A stretch of DNA of 28,655 nt from the NCBI GenBank assembly GCA_937891425.1, contig CALAGD010000095.1, forward strand, positions 1 through 28,655. The letters run 5' to 3'. Shown here piece after piece: positions 6,090 through 14,314 of the stretch. The notes under the pieces are model-generated. The model was not told where the DNA came from and ran no database searches. It worked only from the letters and a program-made list of their open reading frames with translations. The DNA is from an uncultured Pigmentiphaga sp. GTDB lineage: Bacteria; Pseudomonadota; Gammaproteobacteria; Burkholderiales; Burkholderiaceae_B. Every line of letters starts with the position of its first letter. The stretch's first letter is position 1. Both the position numbers and the translations under genes were made by a program.

Positions 6090-8201
6090 GTGTCTTGGGA
6101 AAGCATTCAACGAATCATGAACCCCCGCTCGGTGCTCATCGCCGGCATGTCGAGCAGGCCAGGGTCGCCATCACATGTCGTCCTGCAGAACCTGCTGGTC
6201 AATGGCTACTCGGGTGCCATCCACCTGTACGGCAGAACTCCTGCCGAGGTGGACGGGTATCGCATCGAGACCGATGCGGGACGCATCCCCGATGACATCG
6301 ACCTTGCCATCCTGGTGGTACCGGCTTCCGCGGTTGAGGAAACCGTACGGCTGTGCGTAAGCAAGCGCGTCGGCGGTGCGGTGGTATTTGCCGGCGGATT
6401 TGCCGAGGCTGGTGAAGAGGGTCGACAGCTGCAGGACCGCGTCCTCGCAGCAGCACGAACCGGCGACTTGCGTGTCATCGGGCCCAACTGCCTCGGGTTC
6501 ACGAATTTCACGACGGGGTTCATGGCGGGTTTCGTGAAGCTCATGAACATTTCGCGGCTTGACCCGTCGATCGACAGCGCGGTGGCAATCGTCGGGCAGA
6601 GTGGCGGAATGCAGGCACATTTGCAGCAGTCGCTGGAGGCGCGTGGCGTGTCGGTTTCCTATTCCATTTCGACGGGTAACGAAATGGATCTGGGCATGGG
6701 AGACTTCATCAATTTCCTGATCGAGGATGCCGCTACCAGGGTCATCGCCATTTACGCAGAGCATATCGCTGATCCCGAGGCGTTCATCGCGGCTGCACGC
6801 AAGGCGGCGAGCAAGGGCAAGCCCATCGTCTTGCTGCATCCAGGCAAGAGCGCGCGAGCGCAGGATGCAGCCAGGTCGCACACCGGCTCGATGGTCGGCA
6901 ACCATGCGGTCATGACTACGCGGCTGCGGCGTGAGGGCATCGTGCTGGTCGACACCGTGGACGAGTGGCTCGATGTGGCCGAACTGCTGTCGCGCTACCC
7001 GCATCCGCAGCCTGGTGGCCTGGGCGTGCTCAGCCTTTCGGGCGCCTTCAGTGGTGTCGCACTCGACCTGTGCAGCGAGCTGGGCATCGAGGTTCCCGAG
7101 CTTTCGCCAGAAGGGATTGAGGCCCTGGCGCCCAAGGTGCCTGCCTTCATACCGCCCCGGAACCCGCTGGATCTGGGAACACAGCCGGCGTTCCAGCCAG
7201 AGCTGATCGGCATTGGCCTTGAGGCTTTGCTTGCTGAACGCAACATCGGTGCGGTCGTGTGCGTCATTCCCATGGGCCCGCCTGCGACCAGTGTGGCGTA
7301 CCTGCAGGGAGCCATTGCGGCAATGCAGAAGAGTCCGAAGCCGGTCGCTTACAACGTCCTCAACGATCGCCAGCCGCTGCCGGACGAAATGCTGGAATGC
7401 CTGCGCACGAACCGGGTGGTGTGGTCGCGCGCGCCCGATCGCATGATACGGGCAATGAGCAAGTTGATCAGACGTGGCAACCTGCCCGTGCGGGCGACCA
7501 CGAGCAGTTCCACGGAACGCCCGATTGAAATCCCCGAACTGAGGCACGGTGTGCAGCCCGAGTGGTACGGCAAGCAGATACTGCAGGCGGCCGGAATTGC
7601 GGTGCCGAAGGGCCGCCTTGCCACCAGCCAGGACGAGGCGGTACGGATCGCGGACGAGATCGGGTACCCTGTAGTGCTGAAAGGGCAATCAGCGGCGCTT
7701 GCTCACAAGACCGAAGCGGGTGCCGTGCGGCTCAATCTGAAGGATGCTGATGACGTGCGCCGTGCCTGGCGGGAAATGACGGCGTCGATCCAGGCGCATC
7801 ACCCGGGTCTGGTACTGGATGGCATGCTGGTCGAGTCGATGTCTCTGCCCGGGCTGGAGATGGTGGTGGGCGCCACCCGTGACCCGGTCTGGGGGCCCAT
7901 GGTCATGGTGGGGCTGGGCGGCATCTACGTCGAACTGCTGAAGGATGTACGCCTGATCGTGCCCGATGCCGGGATCGAGGAAATCCTGGCTGAGCTGGAT
8001 CAGCTGAAGACCGCCCGGTTGCTGCATGGTTTCAGGAATCAGCCGCCGGTTGACCGGCGGGCGGTGGCCGAGGTCGTGTCACGGGTGGGCGCACTCATGC
8101 GGCAGCATCCCTCCATCCAGGAAATCGACATCAACCCCCTGATGGTGCATGGCGAGCAGCAGGGAGCAACCGCACTGGACGCTCTCATCGTGGCCGGCTG
8201 A
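6090..8201 (+). CDS. NDP-forming acyl-CoA synthetase (acetate-CoA ligase family, fused alpha/beta)
   Basis: The 703-aa protein makes acyl-CoA from a carboxylic acid, CoA and a nucleoside triphosphate via a phosphohistidine. Domain order: a CoA-binding Rossmann domain (about 8-135, with NPRSVLIAG near the start and IGPNCLGF at its end), a succinyl-CoA-ligase-like flavodoxin domain (about 150-290) carrying the conserved phospho-acceptor His264 in SHTGSMVGN, a second ligase subdomain to about 460, and a C-terminal ATP-grasp domain (about 485-700) with GYPVVLKGQS and KTEAGAV. Length is normal for the fused form. The start is GTG at 6090 with GAAGAGG 9 bases ahead; an ATG nine codons later (6117) is the alternative. 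Substrate is unknown; the Bug gene upstream hints at an imported acid. Confidence 0.9.
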   Translation: MSWESIQRIMNPRSVLIAGMSSRPGSPSHVVLQNLLVNGYSGAIHLYGRTPAEVDGYRIETDAGRIPDDIDLAILVVPASAVEETVRLCVSKRVGGAVVFAGGFAEAGEEGRQLQDRVLAAARTGDLRVIGPNCLGFTNFTTGFMAGFVKLMNISRLDPSIDSAVAIVGQSGGMQAHLQQSLEARGVSVSYSISTGNEMDLGMGDFINFLIEDAATRVIAIYAEHIADPEAFIAAARKAASKGKPIVLLHPGKSARAQDAARSHTGSMVGNHAVMTTRLRREGIVLVDTVDEWLDVAELLSRYPHPQPGGLGVLSLSGAFSGVALDLCSELGIEVPELSPEGIEALAPKVPAFIPPRNPLDLGTQPAFQPELIGIGLEALLAERNIGAVVCVIPMGPPATSVAYLQGAIAAMQKSPKPVAYNVLNDRQPLPDEMLECLRTNRVVWSRAPDRMIRAMSKLIRRGNLPVRATTSSSTERPIEIPELRHGVQPEWYGKQILQAAGIAVPKGRLATSQDEAVRIADEIGYPVVLKGQSAALAHKTEAGAVRLNLKDADDVRRAWREMTASIQAHHPGLVLDGMLVESMSLPGLEMVVGATRDPVWGPMVMVGLGGIYVELLKDVRLIVPDAGIEEILAELDQLKTARLLHGFRNQPPVDRRAVAEVVSRVGALMRQHPSIQEIDINPLMVHGEQQGATALDALIVAG

Positions 8202-8210
8202 AGCGGCGGT

Positions 8211-11200
8211 TCAGAGCTCGACGACGTGCAGTTGCCGGGAATCCACGTGGCGGGCAGCAACATCCAGCAGATGCCTGTGATGCGTGAATACGATGACCTG
8301 GCCGTTGCACGCAAAGCGGGCCAGCGCCTCGAGCATCAGGCCGGCACGCCGGTCGTCCGAGGTCATCAGCACGTCGTCGAGCACCACGGGCAGTTCCACG
8401 CCCGCCTCACGGCGCACGTCCAGTGCCGCCAGCCGCAGCGCGAGAAAGAGCTGGTCGCGCGTGCCTTCACTCATGGCTTCCACGTCAATGCTCTCGCCGT
8501 TACGGCGTTGAGCGAGCAGCACAGGCTGGTCAACGCTGTCGTCGGGATACAGCCGCACGAATTCGCCGCCGGTCATGTGTTCGAAGTATCGTTCGGCGGC
8601 GCGCAGCATCGGTGCCTGTGCACGCTCCCTGAACCTGAGCCTGGCTTCGTTGAGCAGAGCATGGGCGAGGCGCAGGCGCATCCACGGCCGCACGTGCGCT
8701 TCGATCTGTGCCGCAGCCTGGGCCATGGCTTCGTGCGCGCGCGCAGCGATGTCGGAGCTGTCAACGTTGCGCAGGGCGAGGGCGGTGTCCTGTTCATGCT
8801 TGCGGGCCTGCTCCAGCTCTTGTTGCAGATGCTCGAGCTCTTCCATGCAGCGTGCCTCTTCCGCCTCGAAGTCGGTGGGCGCATGCGCGCCCAGGCGTTC
8901 ACGTAGCTCGCCCAGCGAGCGCGAGGTGACCTGCACCAGTTGGCTGCGTGCCTGGTCGAGCGCAAGCTGGGCACGTTGCCGCCGTGCGGATTGTTCCTCC
9001 GCGGCAGGCAGCTCGTCGGGATGGCGCACTCCCGCCGCAGCACACAGTCGCTGCAGCGTCTGCTGGTGGGCGCGTGCAACTTCCTGGTAGCGACGCCTGC
9101 TGGCTGCGGCGCTTTCCATGGCCTGCCGATGCTGGCGGCGTTCGTCATCAAGCTGCCTGGCCATCGCCAGGGCCGCTGCCAGATGGTCGATGTACAACCG
9201 TACGTCGCAGGGCAGGTCGTGTCCCAGCTGGCGTGCGACGTCAAAGGTGCCCTGTTCGAACAGACGCAGAATCTGGCGCGATTTGTCCCTACGTTCCCGC
9301 GCGTTGCAGGTGCGTTCCCAGGCTGCGTCAAGAGCCGCGAACTCTTCCAGCCGTGCGCGAATGGCTGGTACGTCTGCTGATGCAGGCAACTTCAGTTGAG
9401 CGAGGAAGGGCGCGAGGGCCTGGCGTGCCTGGTCGATGCGTCGCAAGGCATCGGCGCAGTCGAGTTCCAGTTCGGAGCGCTGGCGCTTCAGTTGTGCCTG
9501 TCGCCCTTCCGCTACGCTGGCTTCGTGGGCGAGGCGTTGCAACGTTGCCTGGCGGGTACGTGCGGTGGCGACCAGAGTGTCGAGCGAGGCATCCGAGTCG
9601 AGGTCATCCACGCCGGTGGCACGCAGTGCGTGCAGCAACTGTTCCCGTAATTGGGTGGCGGTGGCGTGGGCCTGGGCGGCCTGCGTCCGGACCTCCTGCA
9701 TGCGTTCGAAAGTTGCACGCAGCTCCTGCAGCTGTGCCTGCCACTCGCGCAGCTCTGCCGGCGCAAGCGCGGGCAGGCCAGCATCGGTCAGGGTCTCATC
9801 CCATTGACACTCGTACTGTGCGAGTTCGTCGGCCAGGGTCGCCAGTTCTGTGGTGAGTTGTTTTTGCACCGCAGCTAGCCGGTCGATTTCCTGCAGGCAG
9901 GCCTGCAGGCGCGCGGCGCGTTCGGACTCCCGGGCCAGTGCATCGACGACGTGGTCGGCGGCGGCGAGCGCCGACTCGAACCGCACTGCATCGACCGCGG
10001 CCGCCGGTGCGGGTGGCGTCGACGCGGAGGGGCGTACGAGATGCTCGCGCACCGACCTCCAAAGCTCATCGCGCACGCGCCGGAGTGCGTGAACATCTGC
10101 CCAGGTGGGGACTTCCCCTGCTGCCAGTAGTTCGTCGCGCCGGGAGCCAGCCTCGGCAATGTCACGTTCGATACCGGCAAGACGGGTTTCGCGCTCGGCA
10201 ATGCGGGTCATGACGCGGTCGCGTCGGGCGGTCTCGGCATCGATGCGCGCTGGCAGCAGCGGTCTAACCGCCAGCAGGGCCTGGGTATCGGCGAGGCCGA
10301 GACGATGCAGCCCGTGAGCGAGCTCGTGTTCGCAGCGTGTGAGTTCCGCAGGCAACGCGTGCAACTGCTGCAGCACATGCTGGTTGCGGTCGCAGGCTTT
10401 CAGGGCAGTATCGAGCCCGGCAAGTACCTCGGCGGGCGGTAGCGCAGGCGCTTGCTGGCTCGGAATCGTGCTCTCCAGTCGGTGAAGGCTGGAGCGCGCA
10501 TGGTCGAGAGCACCCTGTGCCTGCTCCAGCGCACGCAGGTGGTGTTCGACGACGGCACGTGCAGCGGTTGGAGGGATGGCTCCCACCATTTCGTCCAGGG
10601 TAGCCTGGGGGTCGATGTCGTGCGCCAGGCGCATGCACTGTTGCTGCTGCCGGGTCAGTTCGGTTTCTGTCTGGATCAGGTCCAGCTGAGTCTGGGAATA
10701 CTGCTCGGCCTGCGCCACGAGACGGCTTATGGCGGGTGCGAGCGCCAGTACCGTCTCGTCGGGCTGGCACTGTTGCAGACGGGCGTGTGCGGCCTCGTGT
10801 TCCTGCTCGGCCAGGGCAATGCTCTTGCGTGCTTCGGCCAGACCCGCCAGGGCTGCTACCCGGTCGGCGACGGCACTTTCTGACAGAACGGGCACTGAAC
10901 GCAAGGCGTTCAGTGTGGCACTGGCGTCATCGATGACCGCGATCAGGGGCGCAACGGCGCGCAACTCGCGCACCTCGGCAATGCGCTGGTTGATGCCAGC
11001 GACGCGTCGGTTCAGATCGGCTACGCGGGCTTGTGCCTCCTCGTGCTGGATGGACAGCCGGCTCCACTCGGCAGGGCGAACCAGGGCGGCGTGCAGGCGC
11101 TGCTGTTCTTCGTTGTAAGCAGCGATGGCCAGGTTCAGTTTGGCATTGCGCGCACGCGGGGCGTACAGATCGCGTGCCGCATCCTCGAGCTTCTGCAGGA

Positions 11201-11705
11201 CTTCGCCGACGCTGCGTATGCCTGCGCTGACCTGGAACAGCGTGGCGCCGATCTCTCCCTTGCCCTGGAGCAGGGCCATACCACCCTCGCGCAGGCGCTG
11301 GTGGTCGAGGCCATACATTTCTTCATATTCTGCGCGGTTCAGTCCGCCGGTCAGAAGGTGGTCAAGTGCGGGCGTGGCGATGCGCTCTGCCGCAAGCTCG
11401 GCGTTGGGATCGTCAACTTCGTACAGGGTGGGGTTGCGTCCCTTGCGGCGCACCAGCAGGTGGGTGCTTCCGTCGGGAGCCTGTGCCAGCGCACCGACGC
11501 GCAGTTCGTTCGGGCGGTGAATGAACGTATCGCGACTTTGCTGCGGTATGCCGAAGCGCCAGTCGGTAATGGCGCGCAGCGCCGATGATTTGCCCGTTTC
11601 ATTGGGACCATAGACGACGGTGAGCGACTGCCCGCCGGGGCTGAGCACCACTTCGCGGTTGGTGAACGGACCAAATGCCGGCAGAAAAAGACGCAGTATC
11701 TTCAT
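8211..11705 (-). CDS. SMC-like AAA ATPase of the YhaN family (SbcC-type partner)
   Basis: This 1164-aa coiled-coil ATPase resembles the YhaN/AAA_27 group, which pairs with an SbcD/Mre11-like nuclease and is thought to process DNA ends. The N-terminal Walker A is GPNETGKS at residues 33-40, in the GPFTNREVVL context typical of SbcC/RecF proteins. Residues about 180-1030 are long Gln/Ala/Leu/Glu/Arg-rich helices. The C-terminal lobe has the ABC signature SEGTRDQL (1079-1086), Walker B LPVVLDD (1105-1111) and a switch-His segment VIVFTHH (1137-1143). I find no CxxC zinc hook at the coil apex, unlike Rad50/SbcC. It lies 81 bases after the nuclease gene on the same strand, an evident operon. No strong ribosome-binding site precedes the ATG. 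It is somewhat longer than my recollection of Bacillus YhaN. Confidence 0.85.
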   Translation of the reverse strand: MKILRLFLPAFGPFTNREVVLSPGGQSLTVVYGPNETGKSSALRAITDWRFGIPQQSRDTFIHRPNELRVGALAQAPDGSTHLLVRRKGRNPTLYEVDDPNAELAAERIATPALDHLLTGGLNRAEYEEMYGLDHQRLREGGMALLQGKGEIGATLFQVSAGIRSVGEVLQKLEDAARDLYAPRARNAKLNLAIAAYNEEQQRLHAALVRPAEWSRLSIQHEEAQARVADLNRRVAGINQRIAEVRELRAVAPLIAVIDDASATLNALRSVPVLSESAVADRVAALAGLAEARKSIALAEQEHEAAHARLQQCQPDETVLALAPAISRLVAQAEQYSQTQLDLIQTETELTRQQQQCMRLAHDIDPQATLDEMVGAIPPTAARAVVEHHLRALEQAQGALDHARSSLHRLESTIPSQQAPALPPAEVLAGLDTALKACDRNQHVLQQLHALPAELTRCEHELAHGLHRLGLADTQALLAVRPLLPARIDAETARRDRVMTRIAERETRLAGIERDIAEAGSRRDELLAAGEVPTWADVHALRRVRDELWRSVREHLVRPSASTPPAPAAAVDAVRFESALAAADHVVDALARESERAARLQACLQEIDRLAAVQKQLTTELATLADELAQYECQWDETLTDAGLPALAPAELREWQAQLQELRATFERMQEVRTQAAQAHATATQLREQLLHALRATGVDDLDSDASLDTLVATARTRQATLQRLAHEASVAEGRQAQLKRQRSELELDCADALRRIDQARQALAPFLAQLKLPASADVPAIRARLEEFAALDAAWERTCNARERRDKSRQILRLFEQGTFDVARQLGHDLPCDVRLYIDHLAAALAMARQLDDERRQHRQAMESAAASRRRYQEVARAHQQTLQRLCAAAGVRHPDELPAAEEQSARRQRAQLALDQARSQLVQVTSRSLGELRERLGAHAPTDFEAEEARCMEELEHLQQELEQARKHEQDTALALRNVDSSDIAARAHEAMAQAAAQIEAHVRPWMRLRLAHALLNEARLRFRERAQAPMLRAAERYFEHMTGGEFVRLYPDDSVDQPVLLAQRRNGESIDVEAMSEGTRDQLFLALRLAALDVRREAGVELPVVLDDVLMTSDDRRAGLMLEALARFACNGQVIVFTHHRHLLDVAARHVDSRQLHVVEL

Positions 11706-11786
11706 TTGTGACTTGCCAGGAGCGTCGTTGCAGGTGGGTGGAAGCGTTCGCCCTTCAGTGCATGTAACCTCATGCGTCTTGCGGGA

Positions 11787-13043
11787 TTACCGGCTGGGGT
11801 CGCCGCCCATCTGCAGCAGATGTGCCAGCACGGTAGCTTCCGCCTCGGCGAGCAGGGTCTGCAACTCGTCGTCCGGCAGCTGTGCCAGGTGCTGAAGCGC
11901 GGGCGGCAGGCGTAGTGTGCCGGCCTTCTCGGCGAACCACTTCCGCAGCTCTTCGGGATCAGTAGAGAGCTCGTTGGCCACCCGGGCCACCTCGCCGGCA
12001 GCATCCATGCGCTGCAGCAATTCAACACGCGCGAGGGGGGCGCGCAGCTGCACGTGTACCTGTTCGATCCAGATCTCGAAGCCATCGGCCTCCTGCGACG
12101 CCGATTGCAGGCTCGCAGCGAGCGTCCCGGGTTGCCGCGACTCGGTCCGATACAGGTCGGACTCGCCGTGGAGATGGACGCGAATAGCGTGCAGGATCTC
12201 GGGCTGACGGGCGGTCAATGGCCGGGCCTGCATCAGGAACCGATGGGCGAGTTCGTCGATGTCGGCAATGCCAGTGGCATCAAATGTCAGGACATGCCAG
12301 CGTACGACATCGAGCGGCACGAACTCGCTGGCTACGATGCGGCCACCCTCGACCGTAACCAGTTCACAGCCCTTGGGGCCAGTCTCGCGCGCATGGCGGC
12401 CCTGCAGGTTACCCGGGTAGACGATGCGCGGATGTGCCTCACGTACCACTTCACGCGCATGGACATGGCCGAGCGCGAAATAGTCGTAGCCCCTGCTGCA
12501 GAGCATGTCGATTGTGGTGGGGGCATAGTTGTCGTGCCCCTCGCGGCCGTTGAGGCTGGTGTGCAGCATGCCGATGTTGAATAGGCCCGGAATGGCAGCC
12601 GGATACGTGGGAACCAGATCTTCCGTGACGGCACGATTCGGGAAGCTGCGCCCGTGGATGGCAACGCCCAGCTCTTTCAGGATGACGGTCTCTGGCGTGT
12701 GCTCGCTGAATGTATGGACTCCCTCCACCCTGGGCAGCCGGCGGGTAATCTGGCTGGCCGCATCGTGGTTGCCGTGCACGATGAAAGTGCGGATTCCGGC
12801 CCGTTGCAGCCGTAGCAGTTGCTCGCGGAAGAACAGACCCGTGCGGAAATCGAGCCAGTCACCGTCGTAGATGTCGCCGGCCAGCAGAACGAAATCCACG
12901 TGCTCGCGCAGCGCCAGATCGATGAGTGCAGCGAATGCCTGGCGGGTGGCTCCGCGCAGACGTTCTACCGGGGCGCCGGGGTAGTGGTCGAGCCCGCGCA
13001 ACGGGCTGTCGATATGCAGATCGGCACTATGGATGAATCTCAT
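11787..13043 (-). CDS. SbcD/Mre11-like metallophosphoesterase, YhaO-type DNA exonuclease
   Basis: The 418-aa calcineurin-like phosphoesterase has all metal-binding motifs in order: ADLHID (7-12), GDIYD (56-60), GNHD (91-94), MLHTS (159-163) and GHVH (192-195). They predict a two-metal nuclease site. Residues after about 260 form the C-terminal region that would dock onto the ATPase encoded next. Together the pair resembles YhaO/YhaN of Bacillus, an SbcCD-like complex implicated in DNA end processing. Start choice: the ATG at 13043 gives MRFIHSADLH, the family N-terminus; an in-frame ATG at 13055 adds four residues. Neither has a clear Shine-Dalgarno. It is the first gene of the two-gene unit and diverges from the HMG-CoA-lyase-like gene. 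Confidence 0.87.
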   Translation of the reverse strand: MRFIHSADLHIDSPLRGLDHYPGAPVERLRGATRQAFAALIDLALREHVDFVLLAGDIYDGDWLDFRTGLFFREQLLRLQRAGIRTFIVHGNHDAASQITRRLPRVEGVHTFSEHTPETVILKELGVAIHGRSFPNRAVTEDLVPTYPAAIPGLFNIGMLHTSLNGREGHDNYAPTTIDMLCSRGYDYFALGHVHAREVVREAHPRIVYPGNLQGRHARETGPKGCELVTVEGGRIVASEFVPLDVVRWHVLTFDATGIADIDELAHRFLMQARPLTARQPEILHAIRVHLHGESDLYRTESRQPGTLAASLQSASQEADGFEIWIEQVHVQLRAPLARVELLQRMDAAGEVARVANELSTDPEELRKWFAEKAGTLRLPPALQHLAQLPDDELQTLLAEAEATVLAHLLQMGGDPSR

Positions 13044-13082
13044 GGGACACAGCATACCGGATGAATCCGGCTTGAAGATCGA

Positions 13083-13114
13083 TGTGTCTGTGGGAGCCGA
13101 CGCGGCTGGACACA
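13083..13114. repeat. GC-rich interrupted hairpin in the divergent leader
   Basis: The nested inverted repeat is TGTGTC (13083-13088) with GACACA (13109-13114), enclosing AGCC (13095-13098) with GGCT (13104-13107). A separate perfect palindrome, CCGGAT-GA-ATCCGG, lies at 13057-13070, just upstream of the nuclease start. The hairpin may be a REP-like extragenic element or an RNA structure in the 5' leader. Its copy number elsewhere cannot be judged from this window. Confidence 0.35.
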
Positions 13115-13143
13115 GCAGTCCATGCCGGATCGGGAACGGGGCT

Positions 13144-13149
13144 TACAAT
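13144..13149 (+). promoter_or_regulatory. Candidate -10 for the HMG-CoA-lyase-like gene
   Basis: TACAAT in the context GCTTACAATCG, a common -10 context in beta-proteobacteria, lies 120 bases before the start codon. I find no good -35 at 16-18 bases. Confidence 0.35.
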
Positions 13150-13269
13150 CGACGCGTGGCATGCAAGAACGAATTGAGGTTGCGCGGGCCGTCAATCCGA
13201 TGCGCAAGGCGGTGTGTGGTGGGCCCGCGCGTGGCAAGGCGACCCGCCACGGACAAGGAGAGCAAGATC

Positions 13270-14220
13270 ATGTCAGGAGTGGACGTTCATGTCTGCGAAG
13301 TAGGATTGCGCGACGGCCTGCAGCTCGTGCCGCAGTTTTTCTCGACGGAAGAGAAGATCGCCTGGATCAGGGCCGAGGCGGCTGCCGGCATACGCGAGAT
13401 CGAGGTGACGTCGCTGGTGCCTCCGAAGGTGGTGCCCCAGTTCGTCGATGCGGCCGAAGTGGTCGATGCGGCGCTTGCCATCCCGGGGCTCACCGTCACG
13501 GTGCTCGTTCCAAACCTGAAGGGGGCAGAGCGCGCCATCGAGCTCGGTGCCCATCGCATCAATTTCGTGATGTCGGTCAGCCGCACCCATAACCTGAAGA
13601 ACGTGCGGCGCGAGCGCGAGGAGTCGGTGGCCGATTTCCGGCGCATCGTCGAGCTCGTTCATGCGCAGCCGGCAGGGCAACGTCCGCGCATCGCAGGAGT
13701 GTTGGCTACGGCGTTCGGGTGCTCGTACGAAGGCCCGGTGGCGGTGGCCGACGTCTGCCGGTTCGCGCGCGAGCTTGCGGACGCGGGGGCAGACGACTTG
13801 CAGATCGCCGATACGGTCGGGTTCGCCAACCCGCGTCAGGTCAGTGAAATGTTCGAAGCCGTGCAGAAGGTAGTACCCGACATGGACATCGGGGCGCATT
13901 TCCACGATACGCGCGGGCTCGGCCTGGCAAACGTGGTGGCAGCGCTGCAAAGTGGCATACGGCGTTTCGACGCTTCGCTCGCCGGTTTGGGGGGCTGTCC
14001 GTTTGCCCCGGGGGCTACCGGCAATATCGTGATGGAAGACTTGTGTTTCCTGCTCGATGGCATGGGATACCGCACAGGCGTCGATCTCGAGCGGTTGTGC
14101 GAAGTGCGCCAGATCGTGGCGCGCAACCTGCCCGATACACCACTGTACGGAGGCGTAGGCAAGGCAGGGTTGCCGAAGGGGTATGTCACGCTGCAACAGC
14201 GCCAGGCGGCGATGGCCTGA
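13270..14220 (+). CDS. Hydroxymethylglutaryl-CoA lyase-like enzyme (DRE-TIM family)
   Basis: The 316-aa TIM-barrel lyase is predicted to cleave 3-hydroxy-3-methylglutaryl-CoA, or a related hydroxyacyl-CoA, to an acyl-CoA and a keto acid. The first strand carries EVGLRDGLQ with Arg14 and Asp15. The metal ligands are His210 and His212 in GAHFHDTRG. The family signature SLAGLGGCPFAPGATGN includes the catalytic Cys243 of the flexible loop. Length matches the roughly 300-aa bacterial HMGL. Start choice: the ATG at 13270 has AAGGAG at 13255-13260, 9 bases ahead; the longer open frame from 13033 has no such site and lacks family resemblance. It stands alone on the plus strand. Burkholderiales carry many HMGL paralogues, so the true substrate may differ. 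Confidence 0.88.
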   Translation: MSGVDVHVCEVGLRDGLQLVPQFFSTEEKIAWIRAEAAAGIREIEVTSLVPPKVVPQFVDAAEVVDAALAIPGLTVTVLVPNLKGAERAIELGAHRINFVMSVSRTHNLKNVRREREESVADFRRIVELVHAQPAGQRPRIAGVLATAFGCSYEGPVAVADVCRFARELADAGADDLQIADTVGFANPRQVSEMFEAVQKVVPDMDIGAHFHDTRGLGLANVVAALQSGIRRFDASLAGLGGCPFAPGATGNIVMEDLCFLLDGMGYRTGVDLERLCEVRQIVARNLPDTPLYGGVGKAGLPKGYVTLQQRQAAMA

Positions 14221-14233
14221 GCGACAAGCAGGT

Positions 14234-14295
14234 CGACCCGCACGCGGCCCTGGCCGGAGGCAGCCCGGACAGAGCGTGCGCGGGAAGTCGGGTCG
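14234..14295. terminator. Possible bidirectional terminator hairpin between convergent genes
   Basis: Nested GC-rich arms CGACCCG (14234-14240) with CGGGTCG (14289-14295), and CGCACGC (14239-14245) with GCGTGCG (14274-14280), sit between the HMGL-like and pobA stops. There is no T-tract, so the role is uncertain. Confidence 0.25.
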
Positions 14296-14314
14296 GTGAT
14301 GGATCGTCGGGGAA

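Noticed and set aside
6171..7688. A 505-codon open frame on the minus strand inside the acyl-CoA synthetase gene
   Set aside because: Same antisense codon-bias effect; the composition is unlike a real protein and the plus strand carries clear domain motifs throughout.
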